Source of the DNA: CAVIQK01 sp964613035
GTDB taxonomy: Bacteria > Bacillota > Clostridia > Christensenellales > DTU072
DNA length: 64,000 nt
Reading direction: 5' to 3'
Assembly (NCBI GenBank): GCA_964613035.1
Contig: CAZTFQ010000004.1
Coordinates: 61,023-125,022, forward strand
Part shown: one piece after another, positions 28,054 through 36,528 of the stretch
Layout of the letters: every line of letters begins with the position of its first letter
How positions within the stretch are numbered: the first letter of the stretch is position 1
Notes under the pieces: generated by a model
Database searches by the model: none
The model's input: only the letters and a program-made list of their open reading frames with translations
What the model was told of the DNA's origin: nothing
Program-made: the position numbers and the translations under genes

Positions 28054-28746
28054 TCAGTCAACGGACTTAAAGCCTTTTAACGCCGCGGCGGCTGCGTTTT
28101 GTTCGGCTTCTTTCTTTCTGACGCCTTTTCCCGAACCGACGTTGACTCCGTCTACTTCTACGTGCATAAGAAAATTCTTTTTATGAGACGGACCGTCTTC
28201 GGAATCAAGAACGAAGCGACATTCTTTTTTTAATTTCTGACAGACCGAAATAAGTTCGGACTTATAATCTATACTTGATTTTTGCGATTCGGGGTCCTTA
28301 ATCGCCGCCCCCAGATACCTAAATATAAACTTTTTAGATTCTTCTATACCGTTGTCCAAATAGATTGCCGCAACTATCGCTTCGAATAAATTCTCGTATA
28401 TATTCAAAACAGCCGATTGATTATCGGGTTTTCCGTTGCCGCCGAATCTCATCTCGTCAATCAAATCACTCTCTATAAAAGCTTCGCTTTCCGCCTTTCC
28501 TCCGACAATTTTTTTTCTTGTCTCGGTTAAAAAATCTTCTCTCTTTTTAGGAAATTTTTCATAAAGAATTTCCGAAACGATATAAGAAACGATGGCGTCC
28601 CCCAGAAATTCCAGACGCTCATTGGACTCGACCTTGTGCTCGTTGGCGTACGACGAATGGGTAAAAGCCGTACACAGCAAAGTTTTGTCATTGAATACAT
28701 ATCCTATTTTATTCTCGATTAAGAATGCGTCGATTGATTTATTCAT
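28054..28746 (-). CDS. rnc: Ribonuclease III
   Basis: A 230-aa dsRNA endonuclease for rRNA and mRNA processing. The signature ERLEFLGDAIVSYIVSE is near residue 42, and a C-terminal dsRBD ends with KKEAEQNAAAAAL. It overlaps plsX by 8 nt. In most Firmicutes fabD, fabG and acpP lie between plsX and rnc; here they are absent. Confidence 0.96.
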   Translation of the reverse strand: MNKSIDAFLIENKIGYVFNDKTLLCTAFTHSSYANEHKVESNERLEFLGDAIVSYIVSEILYEKFPKKREDFLTETRKKIVGGKAESEAFIESDLIDEMRFGGNGKPDNQSAVLNIYENLFEAIVAAIYLDNGIEESKKFIFRYLGAAIKDPESQKSSIDYKSELISVCQKLKKECRFVLDSEDGPSHKKNFLMHVEVDGVNVGSGKGVRKKEAEQNAAAAALKGFKSVD

Positions 28747-29743
28747 GGATTAAAGAATCTTCGATGCGCTGAATTATTCCCGACTCGGCAAGGTCTGCCG
28801 CCTGCAATATCGCCGCGGAAATAGCTTCGGCTTTACTACTGCCGTGAGCCTTGACTACTATTTTTTTGAGTCCTAGAAGCACCGCTCCGCCCTGATCGTT
28901 GTAATCCATCGTTTTTTTAACTTTTTTCAGCGCGGGCTTCAATAATAAATATCCTAATTTTGCTCTTAATCCGCCCTCTAAAATATTTTGCTTGATTAAA
29001 GAAAACAATGCAAGCGCCGTACCTTCCGCAGATTTCAAAGCGGCATTTCCGGCAAAACCGTCGGACACGACCACGTCGTATTTTCCGGAGAGCAGGTCTC
29101 TCGCTTCCATATTTCCGAGAAAGTTAAGTTTAGTATCTTCTTTAATAAGCTGAAAAGCTTCCCTTGTCAGAGTCGTCCCTTTCTTATCTTCGGTTCCGTT
29201 GGACAACACCGCAATACGCGGAGAAGAAATTCCGAGGACTCTTTCCATATAAGCGCTGCCCATCTGAGCGAACTGATAAAGATTGAGAGGCTTGGGCTCG
29301 GCATTGGCACCGCAATCTATAAGCAAAACTTTACCTCCCGCAACCGTAGGAAGTAACGGCGCAAGCGCGGGACGATTAATCCCTCTGATTCTTCTCAACA
29401 ATATCACGCAAGCAGTAAGGACTGCTCCCGTACTGCCTGCCGAAACGAAAGCTTGGGCGTCGTCATGATTGTTAAGATAATCGATTGCACGCACTATTGA
29501 AGAATCTTTTTTGCTTCTGATTGCCTCCGTAGGAGAATCGTCATTGGTAATAACGGTATCTGCGTCCAAAATTTCTATGCGGCTCAAGTCACAGTTCGCC
29601 GATGACAAAAAAGATTCTATTACACCTTTTTTACCCGACAAAACCAGCTCTAAATCGGATTTTTCGTTTAAAGCAGCTACCGCGCCGTTCAATACTGCAG
29701 ACGGGGAATTATCTCCGCCGAAAACGTCTACTACAACCTTCAT
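28739..29743 (-). CDS. plsX: Phosphate acyltransferase PlsX
   Basis: A 334-aa enzyme that makes acyl-phosphate from acyl-ACP for phospholipid synthesis. Landmarks are VDVFGGDNSPSAVLNGA, VSAGSTGAVLTA, LIDCGANAEPKPLNLYQFA and VVSDGFAGNAALKSAEG. AAGGAG lies upstream. It follows rpmF, as in Gram-positives. Confidence 0.95.
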   Translation of the reverse strand: MKVVVDVFGGDNSPSAVLNGAVAALNEKSDLELVLSGKKGVIESFLSSANCDLSRIEILDADTVITNDDSPTEAIRSKKDSSIVRAIDYLNNHDDAQAFVSAGSTGAVLTACVILLRRIRGINRPALAPLLPTVAGGKVLLIDCGANAEPKPLNLYQFAQMGSAYMERVLGISSPRIAVLSNGTEDKKGTTLTREAFQLIKEDTKLNFLGNMEARDLLSGKYDVVVSDGFAGNAALKSAEGTALALFSLIKQNILEGGLRAKLGYLLLKPALKKVKKTMDYNDQGGAVLLGLKKIVVKAHGSSKAEAISAAILQAADLAESGIIQRIEDSLIHE

Positions 29744-29805
29744 TATATCTCCTTCATATAGTAAAACGGGAGGTCGTCGACCTCCCCTTAAGGATTTTTC
29801 CTCGA

Positions 29806-29994
29806 TTATGCCTTCTTATCTTCTACGTCAAGAACTTGCTTTCCGTTGTATTGTCCGCAATTGGGACATACCTCGTGGCTCTTGATAAGAGACTTACAGT
29901 TAGGGCACTCAACAAGATTGGGTGTGTTTAATTTCCATTGGGAATATCTTGTGTTGGTTCTTTGTTTGCTCTGTTTTCTCTTCGGGACTGCCAT
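29806..29994 (-). CDS. rpmF: Ribosomal protein L32
   Basis: A 62-aa 50S protein of the zinc-ribbon form: CPNC...CPNC in ECPNCKSLIKSHEVCPNCG. The N-terminus MAVPKRKQSKQRTNTR is typical. GAGGAGG is present upstream. Confidence 0.96.
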   Translation of the reverse strand: MAVPKRKQSKQRTNTRYSQWKLNTPNLVECPNCKSLIKSHEVCPNCGQYNGKQVLDVEDKKA

Positions 29995-30010
29995 TAGTAG
30001 TTACCTCCTC

Positions 30011-30490
30011 TTACTCTTCTAATAACACAGAAAAAGCATTACGTCTTTCCTGTTGAGTTTTACAATTACACTTTTCTTCGTTAAGATTTTTACCGCACGA
30101 CGGGCACAAACCTCTACAATCCTCTTTACACAACACCGTACTCGGTAAAGAAAACTGGACGGTCTCTGCAACGGCATCGGTTATATCGACTTGCCAACCT
30201 TCGTACGGGAAAGTCCCTTCGGAACCGTCTTTCGTGAATATTGCGTCCAAATCTGCCGAAACGTCGGTCTCGACGGAAGTAAGACATCTGTCGCACGGAA
30301 CGATTATTTTATCGATAGTCACGGCACCCTTGACGTAAACAACGTTCTTCACAACGGAATACTTTCCGAAAACGCGCATCTCGGAACAGCTTTCTACGTT
30401 TCTTCCGTCAAAAAGGCTCTCGTCAACAGGTCTCTCGAATGAAAACTCATATTCGATGCCGTCTATTGCCCTATCAATACATAAAATCAT
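30011..30490 (-). CDS. yceD: YceD/DUF177 family protein
   Basis: A 159-aa DUF177 protein, the usual partner of rpmF, linked to 23S rRNA processing in several bacteria. The C-terminus carries a cysteine cluster (CKEDCRGLCPSCGKNL ... CNC) that may bind zinc. Its ATG (30490) has no Shine-Dalgarno; a full consensus promoter ends 11 nt upstream, so the transcript has an almost absent leader. Confidence 0.88.
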   Translation of the reverse strand: MILCIDRAIDGIEYEFSFERPVDESLFDGRNVESCSEMRVFGKYSVVKNVVYVKGAVTIDKIIVPCDRCLTSVETDVSADLDAIFTKDGSEGTFPYEGWQVDITDAVAETVQFSLPSTVLCKEDCRGLCPSCGKNLNEEKCNCKTQQERRNAFSVLLEE

Positions 30491-30501
30491 AACGCTTAAC
30501 T

Positions 30502-30530
30502 ATTATAACTGTTTATAATACCCGTGTCAA
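30502..30530 (-). promoter_or_regulatory. Consensus promoter giving a near-leaderless yceD mRNA
   Basis: Minus-strand TTGACA (30525-30530), exactly 17 nt, TATAAT (30502-30507). Only 11 nt separate the -10 from the ATG at 30490, so a start at +7 leaves about 4-5 nt of leader. Confidence 0.8.
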
Positions 30531-30538
30531 ACGAAAAT

Positions 30539-31732
30539 TTATCTATTTTCAACGAGTTGTTTCGTATCTCTGGCAATAACGAGCTCTTCGTTGGTCGGCA
30601 TGACGATAATTTTGACCTTGGAAGCATCTTTTTGAATCTCGCATACTTCTCCGCGTTTCAAAGTATCGTTCTTATTTTCATCCAGCTCTATCCCGATACA
30701 CTCAAGATTGCTAAGCACGAATTTTCTTCCGAAATTGGAATTTTCTCCTATACCGCCCGTCATTATAACGGCGTCGCATCCGCCGAGTGCTACATAATAT
30801 TGAGCGATATATTTTTTAACTCTGTATTGGAACATCTCAACCGCCAGCTTTGCTCCCGGATGACCTTCATAATACTTGGCTTCTACTTTTCTGAAATCGG
30901 ATTCGCCGCACAATCCCTTAAAACCGCTTTCTTTATTAAGAATATGCAGAACTTTATGGACGTCTATTCCGTCAAACTGTGCCATAAACTCGACGACTGC
31001 GGGATCCACGTCCCCTGAACGCGTTCCCATAACCAAACCTTCAAGAGGCGTAAGCCCCATAGAAGTATCGATAACCTTTCCGTCCTTGACTGCCGACAAA
31101 GAACTACCGTTGCCTAAGTGGCATATTATCAATCTTCCGGCATTTTCTTCACCCAGATACTTTGTCGCTTCCGTAGTTATATATTTATGAGAAGTACCGT
31201 GGAAACCGTATTTTTTAATGTGGTAATCGGTATAATATTTATCCGGAATGGCATATCTTGAAGCATAATCGGGCATTGTCATATGAAAAGCCGTATCGAA
31301 TACCGCGCACATGGGAGTATCGGGCAAAATCTTTTGAGCCGCTTCTATACAACTGATATTTGCAGGCATATGAAGTGGACCGAAAACGGCATTCTTTTTG
31401 CACTTGTTCAGACTTTCCTCGTCAATCAACGTACTGTCGTTAAAATCGGGACCGCTATGGAGTACTCTGTGTCCCACCGCGGAAATCTCGTCTAAAGAGC
31501 CGATGACTCCGTGACGACTGTCCGTCAATGCTTTCACGACCATATCGAAAGCGACCAGATGATCGGGAATGGGACGCTCCTCTACATATTCGGCTTTCCC
31601 CGAATGTTTTATTCTACCGAGAGTATCTCCGATTTGTTCGACGAGTCCTTTTGCGATAACTCTCTCGTCGGACATATCGATGAATTGATATTTCAAAGAA
31701 CTGCTACCTGCGTTGATAACTAATATTTTCAT
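30539..31732 (-). CDS. ackA: Acetate kinase
   Basis: A 397-aa enzyme that converts acetyl phosphate and ADP to acetate and ATP, the last step of acetate fermentation. Landmarks are LVINAGSSSLKYQ, HRVLHSGPDF, CHLGNGSSLSAV and MTGGIGENS. It is 9 nt after pta, a standard pair. Confidence 0.97.
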   Translation of the reverse strand: MKILVINAGSSSLKYQFIDMSDERVIAKGLVEQIGDTLGRIKHSGKAEYVEERPIPDHLVAFDMVVKALTDSRHGVIGSLDEISAVGHRVLHSGPDFNDSTLIDEESLNKCKKNAVFGPLHMPANISCIEAAQKILPDTPMCAVFDTAFHMTMPDYASRYAIPDKYYTDYHIKKYGFHGTSHKYITTEATKYLGEENAGRLIICHLGNGSSLSAVKDGKVIDTSMGLTPLEGLVMGTRSGDVDPAVVEFMAQFDGIDVHKVLHILNKESGFKGLCGESDFRKVEAKYYEGHPGAKLAVEMFQYRVKKYIAQYYVALGGCDAVIMTGGIGENSNFGRKFVLSNLECIGIELDENKNDTLKRGEVCEIQKDASKVKIIVMPTNEELVIARDTKQLVENR

Positions 31733-31741
31733 TTTTTCACC

Positions 31742-32731
31742 TTAGCTTTGTAATGCGGTAATCGCTACGAGATAGACTATATCTTCTACGGAACAACCTC
31801 TACTTAAATCGTTGACGGGTTTTGCTATTCCCTGGCAGATAGGTCCTATCGCTTCCGCACCGGCAAGTCTTTGAACAAGTTTATAGCCTATATTGCCGGA
31901 CTGAATATCGGGGAAAATAAGAACGTTGGCGTGACCGGCAACAGAACTGTCGGGAGCTTTTAGACCGCCTACGGCTTCCACTAACGCCGCATCGGCTTGG
32001 AGCTCTCCGTCGAGAACGAGGTCCGGATAGTTTTCTTTTGCTATTCTCGAGGCTTCCGTTACCTTGTCGACAAACTCGTGTTTCGCACTGCCCTTAGTCG
32101 AAAACGACAACATTGCGACTTTAGGATCGATTCCCGCTATAATCGAAGCGTTTTTCGCGGTCAGATAAGCGATTTCCGCTAATTGTTCGGACGTGGGATT
32201 GATGGTTATCGCACAATCGCCGAAAGCCATAACACCGCCCGGGGCGTACGCATTATCGTCGGGCAAAACCATAATAAAACATCCGCTGACGTTTTTAATT
32301 CCGGGAGCGGTTTTGATTATCTGCAGAGCAGGTCTAATCGTATCGCCGGTAGAATGAATCGCACCCGAAACAAGACCGTCGGCATCGCCGGCTTTTAGCA
32401 TAAGCGTACCGAAATATACGGGGTCCAGAGCTTTTTTCTTGGCGTCTTCTAAAGTCACACCCTTAGCCTTTCTCAATTCATAAAAAATGTCTGCATATTT
32501 CTCCGTCAGCTCGCTGGTCTTGGGATTGACGTAATCTAGTATAGAAAAATCCGCGTCGGGAACAGCCTTTTTCGCAACCTCTATATCTCCTACGAGCGTT
32601 AGCTTGGCTATTCCTTGCTTGACGATTCTTTCGGCAGCCTTAATGGTACGAGGTTCTTCGCCCTCGGGTAAAACGATATGTCTTAAGTGAGCTTGGGCTT
32701 TTTTTATAATGCCGTCCATCAATTGTGACAT
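31742..32731 (-). CDS. pta: Phosphate acetyltransferase
   Basis: A 329-aa short-type Pta that makes acetyl phosphate from acetyl-CoA. Landmarks are LVSGAIHSTGDTIRPALQI, AFGDCAITINPTSEQLA, SFSTKGSAKHE, DGELQADAALV and NVLIFPDIQSGNIGYKL. TTTGGAGGA precedes the ATG. The -10-like elements of pta and the divergent tmcAL overlap in the 87-nt gap. Confidence 0.97.
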   Translation of the reverse strand: MSQLMDGIIKKAQAHLRHIVLPEGEEPRTIKAAERIVKQGIAKLTLVGDIEVAKKAVPDADFSILDYVNPKTSELTEKYADIFYELRKAKGVTLEDAKKKALDPVYFGTLMLKAGDADGLVSGAIHSTGDTIRPALQIIKTAPGIKNVSGCFIMVLPDDNAYAPGGVMAFGDCAITINPTSEQLAEIAYLTAKNASIIAGIDPKVAMLSFSTKGSAKHEFVDKVTEASRIAKENYPDLVLDGELQADAALVEAVGGLKAPDSSVAGHANVLIFPDIQSGNIGYKLVQRLAGAEAIGPICQGIAKPVNDLSRGCSVEDIVYLVAITALQS

Positions 32732-32818
32732 TTTTATCCTCCAAAATTACTTTTATTTTTATAAGAAATATATTATAATTATTTTTGAGTTTTAGCAAGC
32801 ATTTGGGAGGTATTTAAT

Positions 32819-34009
32819 ATGATTACCGCTATCATCGCAGAATACAATCCTTTGACCAACGGTCACATTCTCCATATAGAAAAGGCTCGTCGAGAAACCG
32901 GCGCGGATACCGTTATGTGCGTAATGAGCGGCAGTTTTTCCGAGCGCGGGGATTCTTGCATCGCAGACAAGTACAAACGCGCACAATCGGCATGTCTTAA
33001 CGGAGCCGATATAGTAATAGAATTGCCTACGGTATACGCCGTATCTCCCGCGGATTATTTCGCATACGGCGCAATTAAAACTCTGAAAGACATTAAGGAA
33101 GTAAAATATTTATCGTTCGGCAGTGAATGCGGCGACGTAAAAATGCTTGAAAAAACCGCCGATATTCTTACCAACGAACCCGACGAACTTTCCGAAAAAA
33201 TCAAACTGAGACTTCAATCCGGAGCGTCATACCCCAGAGCGCGTTCCGAAGCATTCGACGAATACGTTTCGGCTTATCCCGAGACCGCCATGCTTAAAGG
33301 TATCCTAGACGGAGCCAACAACGTTTTGGGCATAGCGTACATTACAGCCATTAGAAAATTCAACGCCGACATCGTTCCTCACACTGTAAAGCGCGAAGGC
33401 AGTTCTTATAACGATTCCGAAATAAACTCCGATTATCCTTCCGCTTCGGCTATTCGTCAAGCCTTATATGACGGCAGAATCGCAGAATTGAAAGAATCCG
33501 TCCCGAAAGAAACGTTATCTCTATTGGAATCATATAAAGGTAGCGAAAACTCTTTAGGGGATATGATACTATTCAAAATAAAAAAAACATCCGGTTATGA
33601 ACTTGCCAAATATCACGATTTCACTGAAGGACTTCACAACCGTTTCAAAATCTGTGCCGAAACATCCAGTAATTATAAAGAGTTTTTAGAAAAGGTAAAA
33701 ACAAAAAAATATACTATGGCTAGGATAAAAAGACTGTGTCTCAACGTACTTTTCGACATAACAGAAGATTATTTCGAAAAAGCTCTTCTTCTGCCTGCGT
33801 ACCAACATGTCCTTGCCTTGAAAAAAGACAGAACGGACATTCTGTCTACACTCTCGTATCTCCCCAACTTCATGATCAGATATTCCGATGTCGACAAAAA
33901 AGTCGACAAATCGATTCGTCCTCTCGTAAAACTGGATAGAGAATCTCAAGGGCTCTTATCCATAATCAATAAAGATTCAGAATTAATACGCTCGATGATA
34001 CTGGTATAA
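32819..34009 (+). CDS. tmcAL: tRNA(Met) cytidine acetate ligase TmcAL
   Basis: A 396-aa enzyme (YlbM) that uses ATP and acetate to make ac4C34 in elongator tRNA-Met. It has the nucleotidyltransferase HIGH-like start AEYNPLTNGHILHI and MSGSFSERGDSCI, with an HUP core and a C-terminal helical part. It needs acetate, and here it diverges from pta-ackA. GGGAGG lies upstream. It is followed by ylbJ across a terminator-like hairpin. Confidence 0.93.
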   Translation: MITAIIAEYNPLTNGHILHIEKARRETGADTVMCVMSGSFSERGDSCIADKYKRAQSACLNGADIVIELPTVYAVSPADYFAYGAIKTLKDIKEVKYLSFGSECGDVKMLEKTADILTNEPDELSEKIKLRLQSGASYPRARSEAFDEYVSAYPETAMLKGILDGANNVLGIAYITAIRKFNADIVPHTVKREGSSYNDSEINSDYPSASAIRQALYDGRIAELKESVPKETLSLLESYKGSENSLGDMILFKIKKTSGYELAKYHDFTEGLHNRFKICAETSSNYKEFLEKVKTKKYTMARIKRLCLNVLFDITEDYFEKALLLPAYQHVLALKKDRTDILSTLSYLPNFMIRYSDVDKKVDKSIRPLVKLDRESQGLLSIINKDSELIRSMILV

Positions 34010-34042
34010 CAAAGTATTTTTATTTAATACGCAACATAAAAT

Positions 34043-34068
34043 AGGACGTGACTCGTCCTGTTTTTTTT
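34043..34068 (+). terminator. Terminator-like hairpin over the ylbJ start
   Basis: AGGACG (34043-34048) pairs with CGTCCT (34054-34059) across loop TGACT, followed by T8 (34061-34068). It should end tmcAL transcription, but it also contains the GTG proposed as the ylbJ start. Confidence 0.7.
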
Positions 34069-35010
34069 AACATAAAAAAACTAATCGTTTTCATCCCCTT
34101 ATGTGCGATATTGATTTTGGTAATAATACGTCCGGACGTATACGGCGGAGCAGTTTTTTCAGGTGCGGAACTATACGTTAAATCGGTATTCCCCACGATG
34201 CTTCCGATGTTGATTTTTTCCGGCTTGTTTATTAAAACGGGAATTGCCGACGATATATCGCAAATAATGAAAAAACCTATGGCAAAACTATTTAAAGCAC
34301 CTCCGGTAGCCGGATATATACTAATAATCTCAATGTTATCGGGATACCCGATCGGGGCGAAAACGGTCTCCGATTATTATCTGTCGGGCGTTATCGACGA
34401 TGAAGACGCTGCCAGAATATCGACTTTCGCGGGCACAAGCGGACCTATGTTCGTAATAGGAACGGTCGGAAGCGGATTCTTTTCCGAACCTCGTATCGGC
34501 TACGTGATTTTAATCGCACATTATCTGGGCGCCGTTCTCACGGGACTCATTATGTGTAGTCCGAAACGAAAAACTCCCCTGTCGGATAAACAATTCGATA
34601 TAAAATTATCCGAAAACAACTCTTTGGGCGAAGTATTTTCAAACAGTATGTCCACCGTACTTCTGGTAGGCGGATTCGTCGCGATTTTTTATATGTTAAC
34701 GGAAATATTATTCACCACAGGAATCGCCGATTACTTGGAATCCGTCGGAGGAATTCTACTTAAAGGAGTATCGGTAGCTTTCGTCGAGATGACTCGCGGA
34801 GCGTTTATTTTATCATCGTATCCGAATAAAAAAATAGCGGTAGCATTTGTTACCGCAATGATTTCTTTCGGAGGATTATCCGTAACGATGCAATCCTTGG
34901 CTTTCTATAAAAACGCACATATAAGTACAATCAGATACTTGCTCACAAAAACGTTACAAGGATTGATATCTTTCGGATTGGCATATTTATTGATTAACGT
35001 CTTTATTTAG
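34048..35010 (+). CDS. ylbJ: YlbJ-like sporulation/nucleoside-recognition (GATE) membrane protein
   Basis: A 320-aa polytopic protein with about eight helices and Gate-domain landmarks (FPTMLPMLIFSGLFI, SGYPIGAKTVSDYY, FAGTSGPMFVIGTVG). In Bacillus YlbJ is required for spore formation. TAG at 34042-34044 closes the upstream frame, so only GTG 34048 or a later rare codon (ATA, giving IKKLIVFIPLC) can start it; no good ribosome site is seen. Its last 24 nt overlap tail-to-tail with the coiled-coil gene at 34987. Confidence 0.8.
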   Translation: MTRPVFFNIKKLIVFIPLCAILILVIIRPDVYGGAVFSGAELYVKSVFPTMLPMLIFSGLFIKTGIADDISQIMKKPMAKLFKAPPVAGYILIISMLSGYPIGAKTVSDYYLSGVIDDEDAARISTFAGTSGPMFVIGTVGSGFFSEPRIGYVILIAHYLGAVLTGLIMCSPKRKTPLSDKQFDIKLSENNSLGEVFSNSMSTVLLVGGFVAIFYMLTEILFTTGIADYLESVGGILLKGVSVAFVEMTRGAFILSSYPNKKIAVAFVTAMISFGGLSVTMQSLAFYKNAHISTIRYLLTKTLQGLISFGLAYLLINVFI

Positions 35011-35484
35011 AGATTTAAGATAATTTATGGCGCCGTTGGTCTGCTTAAGAGATTCTTCTAGTACGGACGATGCGTCTTCAAACATCTTTATCACGTTATT
35101 CCTTGTCGATATCTGAGTATTTCTAGACCAATCCGCAGCTTCTTCTTTTATACTTTTGGCTTCGGCTTCAGCCTGGCGTAAAATTTCCGCTTCGGATATA
35201 AGTTTAGACGCCTCGGCTCGGGCATTGTTTATAATCTCCTCGCCTTTTCTCTCTACGCTCTGAATATAGAGTTCCGCACGCCTCTTTTCGTCTTTTAATA
35301 TCTCGTCCTTTTTCGCGACGATTATATTGGCTTCTTGCATCATTTCCGGCAGATTGTTACGTATTGCCGTAATTATCCGATATACGTCGTCGGGATTAAC
35401 CGAAACGGTATTGGAAAATACGGATTTTTTTCCGTTACGTATCAATAGTTCCAATTTTTGGAGTAAATCGTCCAGCTCTATCAT
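34987..35484 (-). CDS. Coiled-coil protein (DivIVA/ATP-synthase-b-like), unknown role
   Basis: A 165-aa soluble protein. After a short N-terminal region (residues 1-45), residues about 50-125 form a long charged helix with AEASKLISEAEILRQAEAEAKSIKEEA, of the kind seen in DivIVA or F-type ATP synthase subunit b; longer landmarks are not quoted. Similar genes often sit beside rsmD/coaD in Clostridia, as here (2 nt from the fusion gene). No signal or membrane segment is present. Function is not known. Confidence 0.6.
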   Translation of the reverse strand: MIELDDLLQKLELLIRNGKKSVFSNTVSVNPDDVYRIITAIRNNLPEMMQEANIIVAKKDEILKDEKRRAELYIQSVERKGEEIINNARAEASKLISEAEILRQAEAEAKSIKEEAADWSRNTQISTRNNVIKMFEDASSVLEESLKQTNGAINYLKSLNKDVNQ

Positions 35485-35486
35485 CT

Positions 35487-36488
35487 TTATTCCTCCTTAA
35501 TAAGCCGTTCCGCCTCTTCCGTGACGTATCCGCATAGGCTCAAACCTGCGTCAAGCCTGGATTTAACTTCGGTAGAAGATATATATTTGTCATCCGCATC
35601 GAATATTACCGTAGTTACGCCGCAATGGCGGTCGTTATATTCAGCCATCGACGTTTCGTAATCGTATTCGGCAGAATTCCTTGCGCCGCGGAATATTATA
35701 TCGATATCGTTAAGTTTACAATAATCCGCAACGAAACCGTCGAAATAATCCACTTTGATTTTTTTAGGTTCTCCCGACGTTTTCAGCGCCGATTCAATTA
35801 TTTCGATACGCTTTTCCACGGAAAATCTCGGTTGTTTATCGGGATTGTCGAATATCACCACGTCTAAAGCATCCACCTCTTTCAATGCATTCTTCACAAC
35901 GAAAGCATGTCCTAGCGTAAACGGATCGAATGTTCCTGTCACAAGCCCCTTTTTTCTATATCGGAATCTGTCGACCACGGTTATACCGTATTTACGGCTA
36001 TCGAACAATGCCAATTTATCGGACTTGAGTATAACGTCCGAGCCGTGTTCTATCAACAATTGTCCGTCTTTTGCCAAAACGCCTGCTTCAAAAATCTCTC
36101 TTTGAATTTCATCGGGAGCTTCCGAGACTTGTTTATACGGCGGATCCGCATATATAATATCGGCTTTTATTCCGAGTCTACGCACGTATGCAAGCATACT
36201 TTTCCAATCCGTGCGTTTAACGATAACGTCACCTTGGACCATAGACAAGTTTTTTTCCAACAGTCCTGTATCTATATCGGAAAAGAGTACTTTTTTTGCA
36301 CCTCTTGACAACGCCTCTATTCCCATACTGCCGCTACCGGCAAACAGATCGAGAAAAATTTTCCCTTCTACGTTCCATTGCAGAATATTAAATACGGACT
36401 CTTTTACTCTGTCCGCAGTCGGACGTATATCTTTCCCGTCCGGTGAAAACAATCTTTTTCCTCTAAATATACCTGAAATTACTCGCAT
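35487..36488 (-). CDS. rsmD-coaD: Fused 16S rRNA m2G966 methyltransferase RsmD and phosphopantetheine adenylyltransferase CoaD
   Basis: One 333-aa frame with two complete enzymes. Residues about 1-180 are RsmD: MRVISGIFRGKRL, DLFAGSGSMGIEALSRGA (SAM site) and ADPPY catalytic motif. Residues about 181-333 are CoaD: TGTFDPFTLGH (nucleotide-binding T/HxGH), FRGARNSAEYDYETSMAEYN and ISSTEVKSRL. CoaD makes dephospho-CoA; RsmD modifies the 30S. They are usually adjacent separate genes in Firmicutes. No stop or ATG lies at the junction; an internal GTG after AAAGGGG could in principle restart CoaD. TTG 36506 extends the frame, but ATG 36488 is the normal RsmD start and sits 6 nt after a -10 box. Confidence 0.92.
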   Translation of the reverse strand: MRVISGIFRGKRLFSPDGKDIRPTADRVKESVFNILQWNVEGKIFLDLFAGSGSMGIEALSRGAKKVLFSDIDTGLLEKNLSMVQGDVIVKRTDWKSMLAYVRRLGIKADIIYADPPYKQVSEAPDEIQREIFEAGVLAKDGQLLIEHGSDVILKSDKLALFDSRKYGITVVDRFRYRKKGLVTGTFDPFTLGHAFVVKNALKEVDALDVVIFDNPDKQPRFSVEKRIEIIESALKTSGEPKKIKVDYFDGFVADYCKLNDIDIIFRGARNSAEYDYETSMAEYNDRHCGVTTVIFDADDKYISSTEVKSRLDAGLSLCGYVTEEAERLIKEE

Positions 36489-36494
36489 ACGTAT

Positions 36495-36523
36495 ATTATG
36501 CGACAAAATATATTAAAAAGCAA
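36495..36523 (-). promoter_or_regulatory. Leaderless promoter of rsmD-coaD
   Basis: Minus-strand TTGCTT (36518-36523), 17-nt spacer, CATAAT (36495-36500), then 6 nt (ATACGT) and the ATG at 36488. Initiation at +7 from the -10 would fall on the A of the ATG. Confidence 0.7.
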
Positions 36524-36528
36524 GAATA

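Noticed and set aside
32732..32818. Firm divergent promoters for pta and tmcAL
   Set aside because: TATAAT-like boxes exist on both strands, but the matching -35 boxes are weak or badly spaced, so no site was listed.
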